Positions 22,018 to 33,418 of a stretch of DNA of 64,000 nucleotides are shown one piece after another. Under the pieces are notes generated by a model that was not told the DNA's origin, did no database searches, and saw nothing but the letters and a program-made list of their open reading frames with translations. Made by a program: the position numbers and the translations under genes. Source of the stretch: Psococerastis gibbosa (lineage: Eukaryota; Arthropoda; Insecta; Psocodea; Psocidae); contig OZ020484.1 in assembly GCA_963971405.1 (NCBI GenBank), positions 27,612,770 to 27,676,769 of the forward strand, written 5' to 3'. The stretch's first letter is position 1. Every line of letters starts with the position of its first letter.

Positions 22018-22271
22018 AAACGATCCCGAGGTATGATTTTTGTGAACCTACATGCTAAATTTCTTTTAAATTAACCGAGTAGTTTGCCCAGAAATCGATG
22101 AACAGACAGAGCGACAGACAAAACGGACAGAGCGATAGACAGACATTTCGTAAAAACCACTTTTTTGGGTTCCTGGTACCTCAAAACGTGTAAATCTGTT
22201 GAAATCTCGGAATCGAAAATTTCGATCATGACAAAGCTTTCCTTATAGGTACTACGTATAATTGGAAAGCA
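22018..22271 (-). repeat. Repeat A 5' fragment, inverted
   Basis: cccgaggtatgatttttgtg, aaaaccacttttttgggttc, ctcaaaacgtgtaaatctgt and gctttccttat...ataattggaaagc (terminal hairpin). It faces the 20510 fragment across the piggyBac-like relic. Confidence 0.75.
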
Positions 22272-22279
22272 ATAAATAA

Positions 22280-22345
22280 GGACTTTTTGTTGTTGTTTCT
22301 ATGACCAAACCAACCTAGTGAAGTAGTCAAACTTGGCAATGGATC
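22280..22345 (-). repeat. SINE family B short fragment
   Basis: ggactttttgttgtt ... ccaaaccaacctagtgaagt matches only the 3' end of family B, adjacent to a repeat A fragment. Confidence 0.4.
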
Positions 22346-22900
22346 AGTGACAAAACGCAATCTTATGGAAACAAATTCAACTGGATATGTAACACTATAT
22401 TTATAAAATTCACTATATTTTCCTCGACATTTTTGTATAAATAACTCAATTTTGCAATTTTTGAAATTTGTCACTTTTCTTGTGCATGAGCGATATATAT
22501 TATACATATTTAACCTCAGCAGGCACCGAATAGCCGAAACCGAAACCTGGTGAAAAGAGTATACATGAAGGACCGGGCCTGAGGTTAAAAGCCATAAGTT
22601 GTTATATAGGCTTAGGTAGAGACCCACGAACTTATGATAAATCTAATACATTGGCGTAAATAGGGGGTCCTGGGAGGGGGGCTGAGCCCGCCAGGTCCGC
22701 CCCCCCCCCCCCGGATTTATGGTGACAAAAACGTTATGGAGGCTAAAGGCATAGTATCCAAAATAACTAAATAAATAAATTAATTAATTAATTCTTTGTA
22801 TGCTTATTTTTTCATGAAAGACATCATGAAAAAAATCAACATGTTGACCAAATACATTCACAATAAATATTATATTGGCTATATATATGTACAGTATATA

Positions 22901-23516
22901 CAGGGTGGTGACTAAATCGATATTTTGGGATTATCTTTTAAACAATGGGTCGGATGGAAAATCTGTTTTGGAGTTATAGGTGGACCACCTTTACTGTCAA
23001 TCGAATTTTCCTATCTGCAAACCAAAACGACGAGATATCTCCAAAAGTGTATTTTTTTCTAATGGAATGCCCTATCAAAAATTATGTCAATTGATAGATA
23101 GTTTATAACAGAACAAAAAAGTTACACAACAGAGGTGCTAAAACGCACCGTTTAGGCACAGTAAGCAGTTTCTTGAAACTGATGTTTCCATCACAGGACT
23201 ACGCACCTCGTTCGTCACAGTGGTGCCTGTGTGAACTTGAACTTTTTTTTCATGTTGTAAGTTGTCGATAACATAATAATTTTATTACTGTTCGATAGTT
23301 ATAACACAGAGTGAGGTTACATTTACACGCGCAGGTGCCAGATTTCGATTATTTCATTTAAAACACTTCTGATGCCTTTTCAAGCTACAGCTAGGAAAGT
23401 TTGACTGACAGTAAATTGTTTCTTTCAAGGTGGTCCACCTAAAACTCCCAACAGATTTTCCATCCGACCCCTTGTTTAAAATATAATCCCAAAATATCAA
23501 TTTAGTCACCACCCTG
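22901..23516. mobile_element. Mariner-type MITE with ~90-bp inverted ends
   Basis: 616 bp. The left end cagggtggtgactaaatcga, tattttgggattatctttta and gggtcggatggaaaatctgt recurs inverted at 23425-23516. Left flank TA, right flank CA. The CAGGGTG tip resembles the mariner element at 60239. No transposase left. Confidence 0.68.
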
Positions 23517-23654
23517 CATATATATAATAGTATGTGTATTGGCTACTTATGCTTGGAAGTTGAATAGGTTCCAATTTTAGGCAAAATTCTCCCCCCCCCC
23601 CGAGAAAAATGTCAAAATCCACCATTTAGAACAGATTCAGCAATTTGGCTAGTG

Positions 23655-23800
23655 TTCGACCGGGACCGGGACCGGTACGGTACTGGGGTGGTACCGGTCT
23701 CGGTCCCGGTCCCGAACAACTTGGTACCGGTACCGGTCCCGAAAAATGCCTTGGTCCCGGTCCCGAAAGTACCGAAAGTCCCGAAAGTCCCGAAAAATAT
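23655..23800 (+). repeat. GC-rich degenerate (gggacc/ggtacc) repeat
   Basis: A block of cgggaccgggaccggt, ggtaccggtctcggtcccgg and cgaaagtcccgaaagtcccg units, rich in self-complementary hexamers. It stands out from AT-rich surroundings. Similar blocks occur near the ends of some hAT elements; not provable here. Confidence 0.55.
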
Positions 23801-24204
23801 TGTTTACAATTATCAATTTTTTTTCAATTACCGTTTTCTACTGTATACTGCAAGGAGATAATGGAAAATGAGAAAACTACTTCGCGTGGAATAAAATACT
23901 GTAGGTACCTGTTCTTTTTCGTTATAATATCCTTTTCACACAGTAGGCCCTACCTAAAACCCGAAAAGCAAGGATCTAGTAGCTGAGGGAGAAAAAGAAG
24001 CTTCCACATAATTGTCAATAATGCAAATTTTAGGGAGATTCATCTATGTTTTGAGATGGCGACCAATGTTCGACTTTCCGAAAATTTCTTCACCACTTTT
24101 CAATTCATGACCCCCTGAGCCTAAAACCACCCCTGTTCAAAATGTTATATAAGTTATATATACAGTATATATACATGTATGTAAGAGGTATGTAGAGTAT
24201 GTAT

Positions 24205-24600
24205 ATATGTATATCGCTTTTAGGAAACACTCAAACTTCCGTGAATATTATCCGATTTTGATTAAACGTGGAACAAAAATTGATCATACAAATGTCTTGA
24301 TCGAGTTCCTTTACCGCAAGATCCACTAGATAGTTACAAGATGGCGGTCGATTGAAACTTCATATAATTCATATCTCAGTTAATATTGGTCGCAGAGGAA
24401 TGAATTAAAATCTGACTGAAAGTCCGTATTATTATCTACGATAATGGTAATCAACACTTTTTACGAAAAATCAACCATTTTAAGATGGCGTCCAGTCATA
24501 GTGAAAATAATTTGATGAACTTATCAAAGTTATTAAATTGTGTTCGAAATTTGGAACACAAGAGTATTTTGTCGGGAAATTAATGGCGATTTTTTTCATT
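24205..24600. other. Unclassified AT-rich block with two 'aagatggcg' motifs
   Basis: caagatggcggtcgattgaa (24339) and aagatggcgtccagtcatag (24483) recur about 145 bases apart in otherwise AT-rich DNA. Probably part of an unidentified element; no ORF. Confidence 0.3.
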
Positions 24601-25390
24601 TTTTATTACATACATATAGTATGTAGCCTAAACTAAAAGCAGGGTCTGCAGAATCCCCTATACCTGATCGGCCAGAGCCGAAAGGGAGTTTTAATCTTAC
24701 GTAGTTACGTAGTTACTGAATACATCCAAAAACGTCAAGAAGCGCTGGGAAACAAAACAACAGCCACAGTTCCTAAGAGCCACCGGCCTCTTCTTCAGCA
24801 TTTAACCCCCCCCCCCTTCCCCCACTACTTACCTTACACTACAGAGCGGATAACCACTCTCCCACAATAATAAAAGTATCCTCAATCGTAAGAGACAATT
24901 GGATATTGTCACTGAAAACAATCATTAAAATGGGTCCAAAATATGTTTTTTAGTCCTTTTACTTGGGGAGTAAAATAAAAATTGGACCAGCAAACCCCCT
25001 GGCAACATCGAGAATCATAATCTGTAAGCTTTTCTGAGTTGAAAACTATTTACAGAATGCGGTCCTCATATTTCGCATACTCAACTAAATTTACCTAAAG
25101 CGCCTGCACTGACAATGTTGAAACATTGAAACATTTAAGTATAAATGAACGAGGCCCGTGAACTGCTCAGTGCTTTCTAAATGAGTAAATACTGTACCTG
25201 GCCCTGTTCTGAAACAGGGATAAGGAAGTGTACAATGTGACTTGCAACCCCTAGCCGGACCCAGGTATGAAGCTCCGCGGGTGGTGCTTGCGTTGAGCTA
25301 CAGTTCGCTGCCAAGTATCATCTTAGTTCGCGTTTCTATAGAATGGAATCGTAAATGCAGGGGCCTTTCTATAGTGTTATATATTCAATG

Positions 25391-26310
25391 CTTTAAGTCA
25401 ATGCAAGACAATTCCTACCAGAAGGAAAAAGTCAAAAATATTAGTTGTGTTCCTTCGATCCTCTCACTGTAAATTACTGTATATTTGTTATTACATTAAT
25501 GTTATTGCATTATGCTGTATTTTAAAAGCCTTTTTCATGGAACTCACCTTGAGTTTTCACTTGTCACCCATGGCTTACAGAGTCAAAAGGAAGGGAACAT
25601 GGTGGGTATCACCGTATTGCGTTAGTGAGGAACTACCTGTCTGAAAAAATAGGGGTTGTGAAAATGTCCAATACATGGTATACTGTGACAATATGCTTAA
25701 TGAACACGACGCAAAGACGTTTGTTGCCACTTTCCTCATACAGGGTTTTGGTTTAAAATGTTAAACCCCCAGTGACCTGTACGAAAAGGCCCTAATGAAT
25801 GCTTGCCGTAACGTAAATACAGTACTCTTTCTAAACTCATGTTGGAACATAATTTGAAGTATTGTATGTGATACTTCCATACATTAATACATACTGCGTA
25901 GGATACCACGAGCATTTTTTTTTTTTTTTAATATTCATTGACCATTGTACTCTAGATAGGCCTAGGTGTGCGAATGATACAAAAAACTAGTTTGTTTCAT
26001 TAAATTTGGGTCATTATGGATTTATCAATATGAAACGACACATTAAATTGATATTGACTACTACATTTCAATTTTTAAATTTGTGCGGGAGACACCCAAG
26101 CGCTACCAAGTGGCCAAAATCCGAAAGTGGGACGCAAATATTTTGTAACTTCGATCCTGTGATTTCACGAAAAAAAAGACAAAGCCCTGAAATACTGCAT
26201 CCTATGTATAAGCATAGGAATGCCAGTTTGCTTATTTCGATTGGCAGGCTATGGTGTGGAGGGACATTTCTTATAATTGATGACGCCTCCTTCATGTCCC
26301 AACTATGATT
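25391..26310 (+). mobile_element. Transposon D, right part (copy D1, split)
   Basis: It begins with ctttaag repeated from the left part, then aatgcaag, ccagaaggaaaaagtcaaaa, atggaactcaccttgagttt, tggcttacagagtcaaaagg, tgggacgcaaatattttgta and catcctatgtataagcatag, matching 49461-50298. It continues past the point where the palindrome arms turn round. The tgggacgcaaatattttg block is the inverse of the left-end block. Confidence 0.82.
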
Positions 26311-26420
26311 ACTTCCGGTTCAATTTGATTTAGTTGAAGAAACGGGTAGTTGGATGTTCGATTCTATCATTATAGAATTATATCGATAGGAAAATAAACA
26401 AATAATAAATGGCTTACTTT

Positions 26421-26592
26421 TATGACTCTATTACTAAGCCAAGGTAGGACTATAAAGTTCTCTCTTACACTCAACTAGAAAAGCAAAGGACCGCCTGCTT
26501 AGCATGCCCTCTGAAGCAGGTGAGGGGATCGAACCAGCAACCATTCGGGTGGAAGTCGGGGTCCGTACCACTACTTTACCTGTCTACATAAG
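26421..26592 (-). repeat. SINE family B copy, diverged
   Basis: Inverse copy with ctattactaagccaaggtag, cactcaactagaaaagcaaa, ggaccgcctgcttagcatgc and gatcgaaccagcaaccattc, ending at ccactactttacctgt. It lies a little downstream of the right half of transposon D. Confidence 0.68.
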
Positions 26593-27222
26593 TCCCAATC
26601 CCTACTCCTACATATGGGAACTTGTAAATCTCTCGCTCTTCAACGACGTGACAGAGGAAACTTTAAAGCGAGAATTTCTTCGCCAAAATGTTCTTAATAA
26701 AATCTGCCATTCGAGGAATTTGAGCGTAAAGCCACGTCGAAAGCAGAGAAAGCTGACACGGCGGAAACCTGCGTGCCCCCTTCTCCCATGGAGCGCAGTG
26801 GGGGGGGGGGCTGACTCCGATAAGTTAAATTAAAAGTTAATATTCACATGCTCAGCCGCCGGTATCTGACTGTTGTCGAACCCCGCTATCTGCGGCTTCC
26901 CCTAATATTGAGCCCCCCCCCCCCAAACTTTCAAGTTTGCCGCCAACAAAACTTGCACAAAGCACGACGCAGCTGAACATCTGACTTGAATAATAACCAT
27001 GAGGGCATTGGGGTTATGATATTCCATGGTTCAATATTCAATATTCCAATTCGAATCTATTTCATGTTTAGAACTGCTGCAGTCGTATTGCATGAGCAAA
27101 TGCGGTTACCTATGGCCATTATGTTTTAACTTCGCCCGAACCCAGAACCGAACACCAACGGAAATAAAATAAGTTACCCGGGAATAAACCCCCATAAGTT
27201 TACCCCAATGAATGTAACTTTA

Positions 27223-27490
27223 GGCGGGTATTCCACCGGCGATTTTACTTCAAATTAGATTTTGTCATTGACGCTTGTTTTGTTTTAAAGAGAATATTAT
27301 GTAGATACTTAACTTATCTATTATAAATTAAGTTATAATATGGTAGCAGACATCATTAATAAGTCTCTACCATATTATAACTTAATTTATAATAGATAAG
27401 TTAAGTATCGACATAATAGTCTCCATAAAACAAAACAAACGTCAATGACAAAATCAACAATTAAATAAAATCGTCGGTGGAATAGCCGCC
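27223..27490. mobile_element. Tourist-like MITE, family H-b
   Basis: A 268-bp foldback flanked by TTA on both sides. The tips ggcgggtattccaccggcga resemble family H-a, but the interior differs: two long arms containing acttaacttatctattataa and ttaagttataatatggtag face each other around a ~25-bp loop. The sister copy is at 48356-48634. Confidence 0.8.
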
Positions 27491-27916
27491 TTACTTCCGT
27501 GAATTAAATAATATTACAAATTGTTTACAAACAGGGATTAAGTTTTTCATTGTTGCATTGTTGACGTAGGAGGAACATTTTTTTCATGACGTTATTGCGC
27601 CCCCCATAACAAAACAGTTGAATGATGTCTGGTTCAGAGCGGGTTACTTTTAATACCGTGTTTAAATAACTCCCCGGCCCCCCGGGTAAGTTATTCTTTT
27701 CTGTTAGTGCTTTGCCTTGTAGATGGAGAAGATGGCAACACTTCGATAAAACCCAAACTAATTCGATAAGCTTAGTGGATGAAGAAAAGCCCGGATTTTT
27801 AGCAAGCTATTAGAAGACAAAAATATCTACTATGTAACCAGGTGATCCGCTTATTCATATCATAGCACGTTCAAACACGAAGGCTTGGCCTTATGTACGG
27901 TAAGTTCTTTAGTTAA

Positions 27917-28067
27917 GGCGGGTATTCCATATACGTCAATCGTCATTGAAAAATTGAAAAATGACGTAAATTGACGTGGTAGCAGAATTTTTAGTATGTC
28001 TTTAATGTCTGCTAAAACGTCATTTTTCAATTTTTCATTGACGATTGACGTATATGGAAGACCCGCC
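27917..28067. mobile_element. Tourist-like MITE, family H-a, second copy
   Basis: A 151-bp foldback with inverted ends ggcgggtattccatatacgt and centre gtctttaatgtctgctaaaa. Flanks are TAA and TGA, a 3-bp duplication with one change. Long-range pairing extends over most of each half. Confidence 0.75.
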
Positions 28068-28266
28068 TGAGCACAAGCCAAAGCCAAAGCGACAGAGATT
28101 GTGTTATGTATTGACACCCTGAATGGGGTACAAACAAAGCAGAGCAATATTAAACAAAACCATTATATCCGGGATAGGTAAGCAAAATACATGGTTATAA
28201 GTACTAAACGTATTGTAATACTATTGTAGTAGTACAGGCAAGTTCTAATTGTAATGTAATTTTTTT

Positions 28267-28680
28267 GAAGGACTTTTTATGGACCCAGGCCTACTTATAG
28301 CCCATCAAGGCTGTAGCCAAGGGGTTCAAACCCCCCCCCCCCCCTTGAAAATTGATACTAGAGAGAATCGGATTTTGGGAGGAAAAATAAAAACTACTAT
28401 GTAATATCCAATGAAATTTCTAACCCCCCCTCCCCCCGAAAAAAATCCTGGCTGCGGCCTTGTAGCTTATAGGTTCCTTGTCCAATGCCAACGACCCCAT
28501 GGATTTCGGACATTATTGGTATTGTTTCCGTATTCCGTAAACTGGTATACGTTCATAATGTCAACCTACGCCGGCTACAAGCGATAATATACAAGCTGAG
28601 ACAAGCTTACCATTGACGGAATGAAACAGGCGAAAAGATGCCTTAACCAAATACAGATACGAGTCTAGCACAGACAAGTT
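28267..28680 (+). repeat. Repeat K, second long copy, with an insertion
   Basis: gaaggactttttatggaccc, then interruption 28301-28464, then gtccaatgccaacgacccca, tggatttcggacattattgg, caacctacgccggctacaag and accaaatacagatacgagtc, as in 7256-7505. Confidence 0.7.
28301..28464. mobile_element. hAT-like C-rich MITE inside repeat K
   Basis: 164 bp. The left end caaggctgtagccaagg and right end (inverse) caaggccgcagccagg pair. C-runs lie at 28330-28344 and 28425-28437. Flanks acttatag and gcttatag agree at 7 of 8 bases. The 7256 copy of repeat K gives the empty site. Confidence 0.62.
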
Positions 28681-28930
28681 ACTTATTAATCTTTACCTGT
28701 GTATAAAATCATAATGATTGAAAATCAAAACTTTTAAATATCTTCAGAATCGCGGTACATAAATATAATCGCTATGAAATGGACCGATCCCGATGGTGTC
28801 CTATCTCTGAGATGTGACCACACGTGTGATACATGTGCTGCTCCAGTAATAAAACGTAATACGTGATTCCGTGCGCTCAATGAATGAGTTCTTGGCGTTA
28901 TGAGAATAGAAAACTTGAAATCAAGTCAAT

Positions 28931-29002
28931 TCTTAAGAGGAAGCTGGGCGTACACATTGCCATTGGCCACCCCTGGATCACAACAAAACAGGTTGGTTTA
29001 TA
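28931..29002 (+). repeat. Short interspersed repeat N, copy 1
   Basis: cttaagaggaagctgggcgt ... cattggccacccctggatca ... acaggttggtttata matches 62391-62462. Confidence 0.55.
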
Positions 29003-29090
29003 CTTGTTGTTTAACTTTCTTATCTAAGTTCTAAGTTTTAAAGATTTGGCACACTGAATTGGTAGAGGAGGCTTCTTCAAGCTTCAAAGA

Positions 29091-29395
29091 CTTCTTCTAA
29101 TACTCATTTACGGCGCTATGAACGATTACATTTATGAGAAAATTGACTTTGTAAAAAAACTTGTTGTGGGGGTGCCAGATTTGCTCTTAATAGCAACTGT
29201 CCAATGTACACAGCCTCCCTATTTGTCATTCTGATTTGTGATTCTAATGCTCTACTTCTTCTAATACTCATTTACGGCGCTATGAACGATTACATGTATG
29301 AGAAATGTGACTTTGTAAAATAACTTGTTGTGGGGGGCGCCAGATTTGCTCATAATGGTAACTGTCCAATGTAACAGCCATGTTTGTCATCCTGA
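29091..29395 (+). repeat. Tandem duplication, 164-bp unit
   Basis: Unit 1 (29091-29254) and unit 2 (29255-29395) both run cttcttctaatactcattta, cggcgctatgaacgattaca, aacttgttgtgggg, gccagatttgctc and aactgtccaatgta. They differ by scattered substitutions. Confidence 0.8.
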
Positions 29396-29559
29396 TGTGA
29401 GAAAAATAAAAATCATAAAAACTTCCGATATGGCGCGAGACTTTACGACAGTCCCATTTACATAGAAATTGCTGATTTTTTTTTTTTTTGTAAACATTGT
29501 CCACTGAGGAATGTGCTCAGTGGAATGGGGATGGCGTGATAATTTCAGTGTATGGATTA

Positions 29560-29690
29560 CATTTAAAAAAATCCATGGCACCACAAACCAGTGAGGTTTT
29601 AGGCCTGAGGACTGGTAGAGGATCCCCCCTCTTGACCCCTGCACTATTTGGGCTGTTGTGATCAGTAACATTCCCAACAGCTACGTCTAC
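29560..29690 (-). repeat. SINE-like family S3 fragment
   Basis: Read on the minus strand it contains gcactatttgggctgttg-type head sequence, ggggtcaagaggggggatc, ctcaggcctaaaacctcact and ggtttgtggtgcc, matching the first half of the 16275-16685 unit. Confidence 0.55.
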
Positions 29691-31477
29691 CTACACAAGA
29701 TATTTTTATTTAACTTAAAAAAATGAGCTCTGCGACAGAAATTAATAAAGAACAAAAACAAAAGGAAGCATGTGGCAAGAGGTGGACTACAGCAGATGTT
29801 CATAAGTTTACAGCCAAAGGGGATGAAAAAATTAGGTGGTAAGGTTTTTCAATTTCTATGGTTGGCGGAGGTATCCTCACGCTGAGCTATTTCTCTATTT
29901 TCCCTTTTCTACCAACACAGTGAATACAGTGAATTGATGAATAGGAAAGCATGTACGGGTTCACTCATACCGGTTCTTTTTAAATATTTAATCCATAAAA
30001 CCATATTTATAAAGCAATTTTTTATAAAGGCGCCCGGGATATGAAAGAGTAGACTCTATGATAAACTAAAGTGCGGTGGGACAAAGCTCCTATGGGAGTT
30101 ACGGACAAGAAAAAAAATACCTCTCGAGCCTAAAAAAAAATGCGATACACGATACTTCATGAAAAAAAAAATTCCCGACCTCTTCAGGATCCCAAGCGTG
30201 CATTTACGACTATAAACAGGCAACAACGTATACGGGGGAGTAACTACTAGTAATAATTTATCATTTGCCTAGGTTAAAGTAAATGAAGCCCTAGAGAATC
30301 CATTGCTACATGATAATGCTTATAAACTTCCTTGTTTCCCCTACACTCAAATATATTTTTTTTTTACAGAGGAAATAAATTATTGAACACTCGCCGTATT
30401 TGAATAAGAAAGAAGCACATCACGAGGAAACAAAGGGCAGCCATTTTGTAGCCAAGGGCCCTAATGGAAAGCGCAAACCGACTGAGTGAAATTTAAAAAA
30501 TGCAGGACGTAGGGAGGACGGGCGCGGGGGTGTAGCTTGAGGGATTCTCTATTTGCCGCTTTTGTTTTCTATCTAATGGATGTTTAGTGGTGGAAATTCT
30601 AGGAGCGGGGAGCGTATCATGAAATTCAATTGTAGCATTAGACGAATAAAAAGAATTTTCAGTTAACTTTATTGTTTTGTGTAGGTACTGTGCAAATTAT
30701 TCATAAGGCTGTAACTTTTCCGTGAAACTGACATACAGAAATTAATTCATGGGAAAAAAATTAAAATTGTTCCTCCAGCTGACAGCATCCTGGATTCGCT
30801 CCTGTACAGATTCGTACATATTGCACGACATTCTAACAAATAAAACACACAAAAGGCTCTTCGAGAGAAGGGAAAGCCCTTAAAAACCTTCGGATTTCTA
30901 ACCCTTAATGATTTGAGGGGAGTAAGAGAAACCTCATAAAGCTATTATGTGAGACGGTCACGCGAATAGTAGGGGTTCAGTTTGCATCGACAGTCGTCGC
31001 ACGACACTTTTTAAGGGCGACTGTTTGTCTGTGGTTAGTCCATGCAATGGGGTTCATTTGTGGCGTCATTTTGTAGATGGCAGCACAAGTTGCTATGATA
31101 TCAAAGCGTTGATTTTTCCATAAGCCTCAATACTATTTTAAAATGATTTTTAATTACGTATTATTATAAAGTGATATTTTTCTATAAATCATGGAAAATA
31201 TATATATTAAATTATATGCAGCGAAATAAGGTCCAGGCGTAGTAAAAATATTATAAAAAATATTAAAAGAATTAATTAGATGCTAAGAGCTTAGTTTTCA
31301 CATGCAAACGGCGGCCATTTTGAATAATATGGATATCGGTTTGTCGTCAGCGAACCTAGTGACCAAAACTGTCCCTACAGAACCTCATTCTTATCGGACC
31401 CCCTTTAAGGGAAAACTCCATCTGATTGGGCCGCCCATGATGTCATGTTGCATTCTCTAAGTAACCCCGAAGTCAGG
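29691..31477. other. Unassigned intergenic stretch
   Basis: AT-rich. cagccattttgtagcc (30438) and gcggccattttgaata (31310) are the only recurring motifs noted. No gene seen. Confidence 0.4.
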
Positions 31478-31690
31478 GCATGCAGAGTAGTGGTAAGAGC
31501 ACGAACTTCCACCCGAAAGGTTGTTGGTTCGAGTCCCACGCTTGGTACATTTTTGGGCCATGCTTCAGAGGGCATGTAAAGCAAGCGGTCCCGGGCCTTC
31601 CTAGTTGAGTGCAAGCGAGGGCTTCATAGCCTTAACTCCGCTAGGTTGGCTTAGTAATACAACAAAAGTCACTACGTATTTATTTATTTA
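31478..31690 (+). repeat. SINE family B, full-length tRNA-derived copy
   Basis: The tRNA-like head at 31478-31548 has a box A-like agagtagtggtaagagc and a clear box B ggttcgagtcc (31526-31536). The body carries ccatgcttcagagggcatgt, gcggtcccgggccttcctag and ttgagtgcaagcgagggctt, then ccgctaggttggcttagtaa and a (tatt)n tail. Partial copies lie at 22280, 26421, 34545 and 43173. The head's tRNA species is not identifiable. Confidence 0.78.
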
Positions 31691-31904
31691 GGTATCTGGA
31701 CGAACCCGCAAAACAATGTTCGAGAATAGCAATGTGGCCCGGGGTTATTTGGAATAAGGTGTCATTAGCTTATTAACGATAAAAAGACTGGGGGTGGTTG
31801 GTACTCGTTAAGGAATCAGGTTCATCTTCAATTGATTCGTCATGTACGTGGATAGTAAGGGCGGGTTCCACTATTATTGATTTCCTATTTAATTATACGT
31901 TATT

Positions 31905-32340
31905 ATTATACAGAAAGCTTTGTGATGGTCGAGACTATCGATTTCGAGATTTCACGTGACACGTATTGAGGTTTTATGAACAAAAATGTGGTTTACAAAA
32001 TGTTTGTCGGGCGGTCTGTCTACGCAATTACGCATCGATTTGTGGACAAACTACTCGATGCAATTTAGTATATTGGTACGTAACATTTATGTCTCGGGAC
32101 CATTTTTTTTTTTAATTTTGACCTAACTCAATTTTTTTCACCAAAGCTAAAAAAAAACCCTAAAAAATTATATTATTTCTCAACAACAGCTCCAGCGATT
32201 TCTTTTACGAGTAAATTTACATATTTTGTATTCAATATTAATGGAAGCAAAACGGACTAGGTCGCTGCTCCCTTGATAGTTGATGGGGAACAAAATATAA
32301 AAAGACTCAATTTTCATGAAAAAATTACAAAAAAGAACTT
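31905..32340 (+). repeat. Repeat A, diverged copy
   Basis: gaaagctttgtgatggtcga, cgagatttcacgtgac, tgtctcgggacca, cagctccagcgatttctttt, aggtcgctgctcccttgata and acaaaatataaaaag follow repeat A order with many changes. Confidence 0.65.
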
Positions 32341-33011
32341 CAGATAAACCTTCTTAATGATATTGCCGATACCCCCTACGATTCACCACTATCGGTCTGA
32401 CTTAGCTTATGATTTTTGGCTGAGTGGCTAATCGTCATTGTCAATAAAAAGGAAAAAACCATATTACAATAATATGGTCATCAATTCTATTTTATTATCG
32501 TTGATGGAAAGAGTGTCGGTCAGTTCCTATTTTAACAATACTTATGTCATATTTATAGTAATAGTGTTTGTCAACCAACCCCCTCCTATTATTATTTGAC
32601 ATTAATTATTTATTTATCCATCAATTGAACGTCAGGGCAAACGGGTTAAGCACGCACTGTTCTATACCAGCGTGGTATTTGCCACTTGTCACACATTATT
32701 GAACCTGTTCGAGTCTGGCGGACCTTGCTCCCTAAAGATAAAGAAATCACCAGAATTATCTGAGATGGCCACCGTCCAGCGTCCTTATTTAAATGCCATC
32801 AACTTTGGAACATGATATTGCACCTGAATTATGTCATAAGCAGGCAGGTACAGGTACATTGCCTCTTTACATCACTATCCGATCTCTCGCGAGGTGTAAT
32901 AGGCCGGATTCGACAAACTAATACACCATTAACTGCGTAACGTGAAATTTGGTTTTCGAGTGAAGGTTAAATGAAAAATTTGAAACTAATAGGTAGTAAG
33001 TTACTGCTAGT

Positions 33012-33418
33012 CAGGGACGCCGAGTTTTAAAAATTCTGGGGGGGGGGGCAAGAATTCGGTACTCTGGAAAGTATTAAGAAAATGCACTGGTAAATGGTTA
33101 CTTAAAATAACTATGTAACGGTCCTCTGCAGTTGGAAATATATGGGCTGTTGCTGGGTCATCAAAACGAGCTGGTCTTTTCGTATGTCTAGTTACTTTCG
33201 GTTCTTAAAAATTGCATCTTAAAAATGAAAAAATCATTCGAATGTACGTTAGATGAACAAAATTGGCACGAAAAAGTTTCAAAGAGTTGCTGCGGTGCAA
33301 ATGCCAAATTATGTGATTTATTTTTATCTTAATGTTTGAAATATTAAGGGAGACAAATAAATAAACTGCACAAAGGGCTCTTTGCTTCTGGGGGGGGGGG
33401 GGCAAGTCGGCGTCCCTG
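33012..33418. mobile_element. hAT-like MITE with G-runs
   Basis: 407 bp. The left end cagggacgccgagttttaaa and right end (inverse) cagggacgccgacttgcc match; CAGGG tips are usual for hAT. Flanks ctgctagt and cagctagt agree at 7 of 8 bases. G-runs sit just inside both ends (about 33038-33048 and 33391-33402). Confidence 0.72.

Larger units (their letters stand above)
19914..25390. mobile_element. 5.48-kb element with perfect 24-bp inverted ends, inserted in D1
   Basis: The left end 19914-19937 and right end 25367-25390 are exact inverse copies (tip cattgaatatataacactat). The flanks ctttaag (19907-19913 and 25391-25397) form a 7-bp direct repeat. The uninterrupted site is present in the palindrome arm (aaactttaagttaatgcaag near 49455-49475). 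No transposase for these ends was recognised; the contents are other repeats (A fragments, piggyBac-like relic, mariner-type MITE, GC-rich motif). Probably non-autonomous. Confidence 0.75.

Noticed and set aside
31478-31548. Possible functional tRNA gene
   Set aside because: Has box A/B-like sequence but no proper acceptor stem pairing, and it continues into a repeated body; it is a SINE head.
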